The notes under the pieces were generated by a model. It was given only the letters and a program-made list of their open reading frames with translations. It had not been told where the DNA came from and did no database searches. Of a stretch of 8,516 nucleotides of DNA, positions 7,662 through 8,516 are shown piece by piece. Position 1 is the first letter of the stretch. Every line of letters starts with the position of its first letter. The position numbers and the translations under genes were made by a program. The stretch is from an uncultured bacterium (GTDB taxonomy: Bacteria > Methylomirabilota > Methylomirabilia > Rokubacteriales > CSP1-6): the NCBI GenBank assembly GCA_946479205.1, contig CAMLFJ010000109.1, positions 1 through 8,516 of the forward strand, given 5' to 3'.

Positions 7662-7680
7662 CCCAGCGGGCTCAGTTCTT
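7658..7680. terminator. Possible short bidirectional terminator hairpin between convergent genes
   Basis: AGCCC (7660-7664) and GGGCT (7668-7672) form a 5-bp GC-rich stem with a 3-nt loop. It can be extended by two pairs (7658-7659 with 7674-7675) across one bulged base, and is followed on the plus strand by TTCTT. It spans both the binding-protein TAG and the stop codon of the convergent small membrane-protein gene. The stem is short and the T-tract interrupted, so termination strength is doubtful. Confidence 0.35.
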
Positions 7681-7920
7681 GATGCTCGCTCCGGGCGGCT
7701 TCAGGGCCTCGAAGGTCAGCCGGTAGACTCCGGCCCCCGCGAGGATGACGACGATCACGCCCACCCATTGCGGCAGGAAACTCAGGGTGATCCACAGGCC
7801 CACCAGGGCCGCCAGCACGCCGGCGATCGCGGCACTCAAGCGGGCCCGACGGACCTTGCGCGAGTAGGCCGCTAGCTCCTCGAGCGTCGTCGTTTTCGGA
7901 TCGAACGCTTCTCCAGCCAT
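7672..7920 (-). CDS. Small two-helix membrane protein, function unknown
   Basis: This is an 82-aa protein I do not recognise. It has a polar N-terminus with a short acidic helix (TTLEELAAYSRK), a basic patch RKVRRAR (about residues 21-27), then two hydrophobic helices at about 28-48 and 51-69 separated by a Pro-Gln turn, and a short polar tail ending in Lys-Asn. The basic patch before helix 1 predicts both termini in the cytoplasm (helical hairpin). The start at 7920 is supported by a GAGGAGG ribosome site 5 nt upstream and by a promoter-like element farther up. Third positions are G/C-rich, consistent with real coding. It converges on the binding-protein gene, with 10 bp between the stops. 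No functional assignment is possible from sequence. Confidence 0.8.
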   Translation of the reverse strand: MAGEAFDPKTTTLEELAAYSRKVRRARLSAAIAGVLAALVGLWITLSFLPQWVGVIVVILAGAGVYRLTFEALKPPGASIKN

Positions 7921-7925
7921 GCGAG

Positions 7926-7932
7926 CCTCCTC
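7926..7932 (-). promoter_or_regulatory. Ribosome binding site GAGGAGG for the small membrane protein
   Basis: On the minus strand GAGGAGG is followed after 5 nt by the ATG at 7920. It is the strongest Shine-Dalgarno match in the window and fixes the start of this small gene. Confidence 0.8.
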
Positions 7933-7994
7933 GAGTGTTGAAGTGTCCGCCGGCCACGCCTCGCCGCCGGCCGGGGCGCACCCGGCCGAGCGGC

Positions 7995-8023
7995 ATGCTA
8001 AGCTCTCGCGCCGTCGCCGTCAA
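7995..8023 (-). promoter_or_regulatory. Sigma-70-like promoter for the small membrane protein gene
   Basis: On the minus strand TTGACG (8023-8018, five of six matches to TTGACA) and TAGCAT (8000-7995, four of six matches to TATAAT) are separated by exactly 17 nt. It lies in the 117-bp gap between the unrecognised gene at 8038 and the small membrane-protein gene, and would give a 5' leader of about 65-70 nt. The leader holds two GCCGGC copies (an 11-nt loop between them) that could pair as a hairpin. The spacing and -35 make this the best promoter candidate in the window. Confidence 0.55.
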
Positions 8024-8037
8024 CCGGCGGTGGACGC

Positions 8038-8466
8038 TCAGAGGTCGAGCAGTCTCAGGAGCTCGCGGGTCAGCCGGATCCGCATCACGAAATGCGTCTC
8101 GGTCGCGAGCACCCTCCACGCCCGCTCGATCTCCGCGACGGGAACGTGACCGGCGCGGAAGACGTCCGTCAGCGTGTCGAGACCTCTCACGCTGCCGAGA
8201 CTCAGGGCGATCTCCGAGCTGCGTCCCGAGCCGAAGGTCAGCAGATACTCGGCGCTGACCGGATCGACGGCGGGCCGTACTCGCGTGACGTACATCCGAC
8301 CCACGCCGGTGCGCCGGGCCACCGGAAGAGGATACCGGCGAATGCCCGGAATCCCCTCGATCGCCGTGAGCGTGCGCTCCGGCGCACTCGGTAGTTCCTT
8401 CCTGACATGGCGCGTCAGACCTCGAAGGGCGCCCGGTCCGGGTTGACGTGCCCGCACCCGGGGCAC
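8038..8466 (-). CDS. Hypothetical protein (start uncertain)
   Basis: I do not recognise this protein. The maximal frame is 142 aa from a GTG at 8466, but its first 52 bp overlap the end of the upstream gene. Other in-frame starts are a GTG at 8457, a rare CTG at 8418 that overlaps the upstream TGA, and an ATG at 8292 giving 85 aa. None has a good ribosome site. The sequence from about residue 30 on looks like genuine protein: a mixed alpha/beta composition, a possible strand YLLTFGSGRSSEIALSLGS, and an amphipathic C-terminal part with ERAW and a basic RIRLTRELLRLLDL end. Third positions are G/C-rich, though a little less strictly than in neighbouring genes. No signal peptide or membrane helix is visible. 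It may be co-transcribed with the gene to its right; a promoter-like element follows it for the next gene. Confidence 0.55.
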   Translation of the reverse strand: MPRVRARQPGPGALRGLTRHVRKELPSAPERTLTAIEGIPGIRRYPLPVARRTGVGRMYVTRVRPAVDPVSAEYLLTFGSGRSSEIALSLGSVRGLDTLTDVFRAGHVPVAEIERAWRVLATETHFVMRIRLTRELLRLLDL

Positions 8467-8516
8467 GTGCGCAGCGCGAGGTCGGCGTCGAAGCGCTCGA
8501 TGGCCGTCTTCAGCTC
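8415..8516 (-). CDS. C-terminal end of an unidentified protein with a CxxCGH motif
   Basis: Reading in from the right edge of the window, one open frame encodes 33 residues ending in TGA at 8417-8415. The tail reads ALRTCPGCGHVNPDRAPFEV. The Cys-Pro-Gly-Cys-Gly-His cluster resembles half of a zinc ribbon; the other ligands would have to lie upstream, outside the window. A charged stretch (ELKTAIERFDADLAL) precedes it and may be helical. Too little is visible to name a family. The frame competes with the N-terminal extension of the gene at 8038, and the clean CxxCGH motif argues that this frame is the real one here. Confidence 0.5.
   Translation of the reverse strand, partial: ELKTAIERFDADLALRTCPGCGHVNPDRAPFEV

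Noticed and set aside
7658..8119. 153-aa minus-strand frame overlapping the small membrane protein
   Set aside because: It crosses the intergenic promoter region and both neighbouring genes in another frame; the 82-aa frame has the ribosome site and sensible helices.
8238..8408. Short minus-strand frame of about 56 codons from the ATG at 8408
   Set aside because: It is Arg/Ser-rich with no recognisable pattern, and it lies in another frame of the unrecognised gene at 8038.

Overview
This is a GC-rich (roughly 70% by eye), gene-dense bacterial chromosome segment with strong G/C at third codon positions, ATGA stop/start overlaps and purine-rich AAGGAG ribosome sites. It suggests a Gram-negative soil or sediment bacterium: three of the proteins carry periplasm-directed signals (Sec, Tat-lipoprotein, Tat), as expected for periplasmic peptide processing. 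The Tat-targeted solute-binding protein and the amidase and dipeptidase repertoire would fit Candidatus Rokubacteria/Methylomirabilota or a high-GC proteobacterium. That placement is an impression only, because the window holds no phylogenetic marker beyond a fragment of uppS.

Layout. (1) Positions 1-1838, plus strand: the C-terminal part of an isoprenyl (undecaprenyl) diphosphate synthase, overlapping a polytopic DUF4173-type membrane protein. (2) 1813-3246, minus strand: a secreted M20 metallopeptidase, converging on and overlapping the membrane protein by 26 bp. (3) 3313-7661, plus strand: a tightly coupled three-gene operon of M19 dipeptidase (predicted Tat lipoprotein), amidase-signature hydrolase and family-5 peptide-type solute-binding protein (Tat signal). 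The M20 gene diverges from this operon across a 66-bp gap. (4) 7672-8516, minus strand: a small two-helix membrane protein with its own promoter, an unrecognised gene of about 140 codons or fewer, and the end of a further gene with a CxxCGH motif. These converge on the operon with a 10-bp gap.

How the genes may work together. The centre of the window (1813-7661) looks like a peptide/amide scavenging module. The M20 and M19 enzymes would trim small peptides in the periplasm, the SBP would bind peptides or a related amide compound for uptake, and the cytoplasmic amidase would release ammonia or an acid from an imported amide. No permease or ATPase gene is present, so the SBP is an orphan within this window. 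I see no tRNA, rRNA, CRISPR array, insertion sequence, phage gene or defence system. No stretch over 300 bp lacks a gene; the largest gap is 7921-8037, which holds a promoter-like element. Nothing here is plainly a new biological system. The most unusual points are the M19 enzyme's HxH metal motif and Tat-lipoprotein leader, the permease-less operon, and the dense overlaps.
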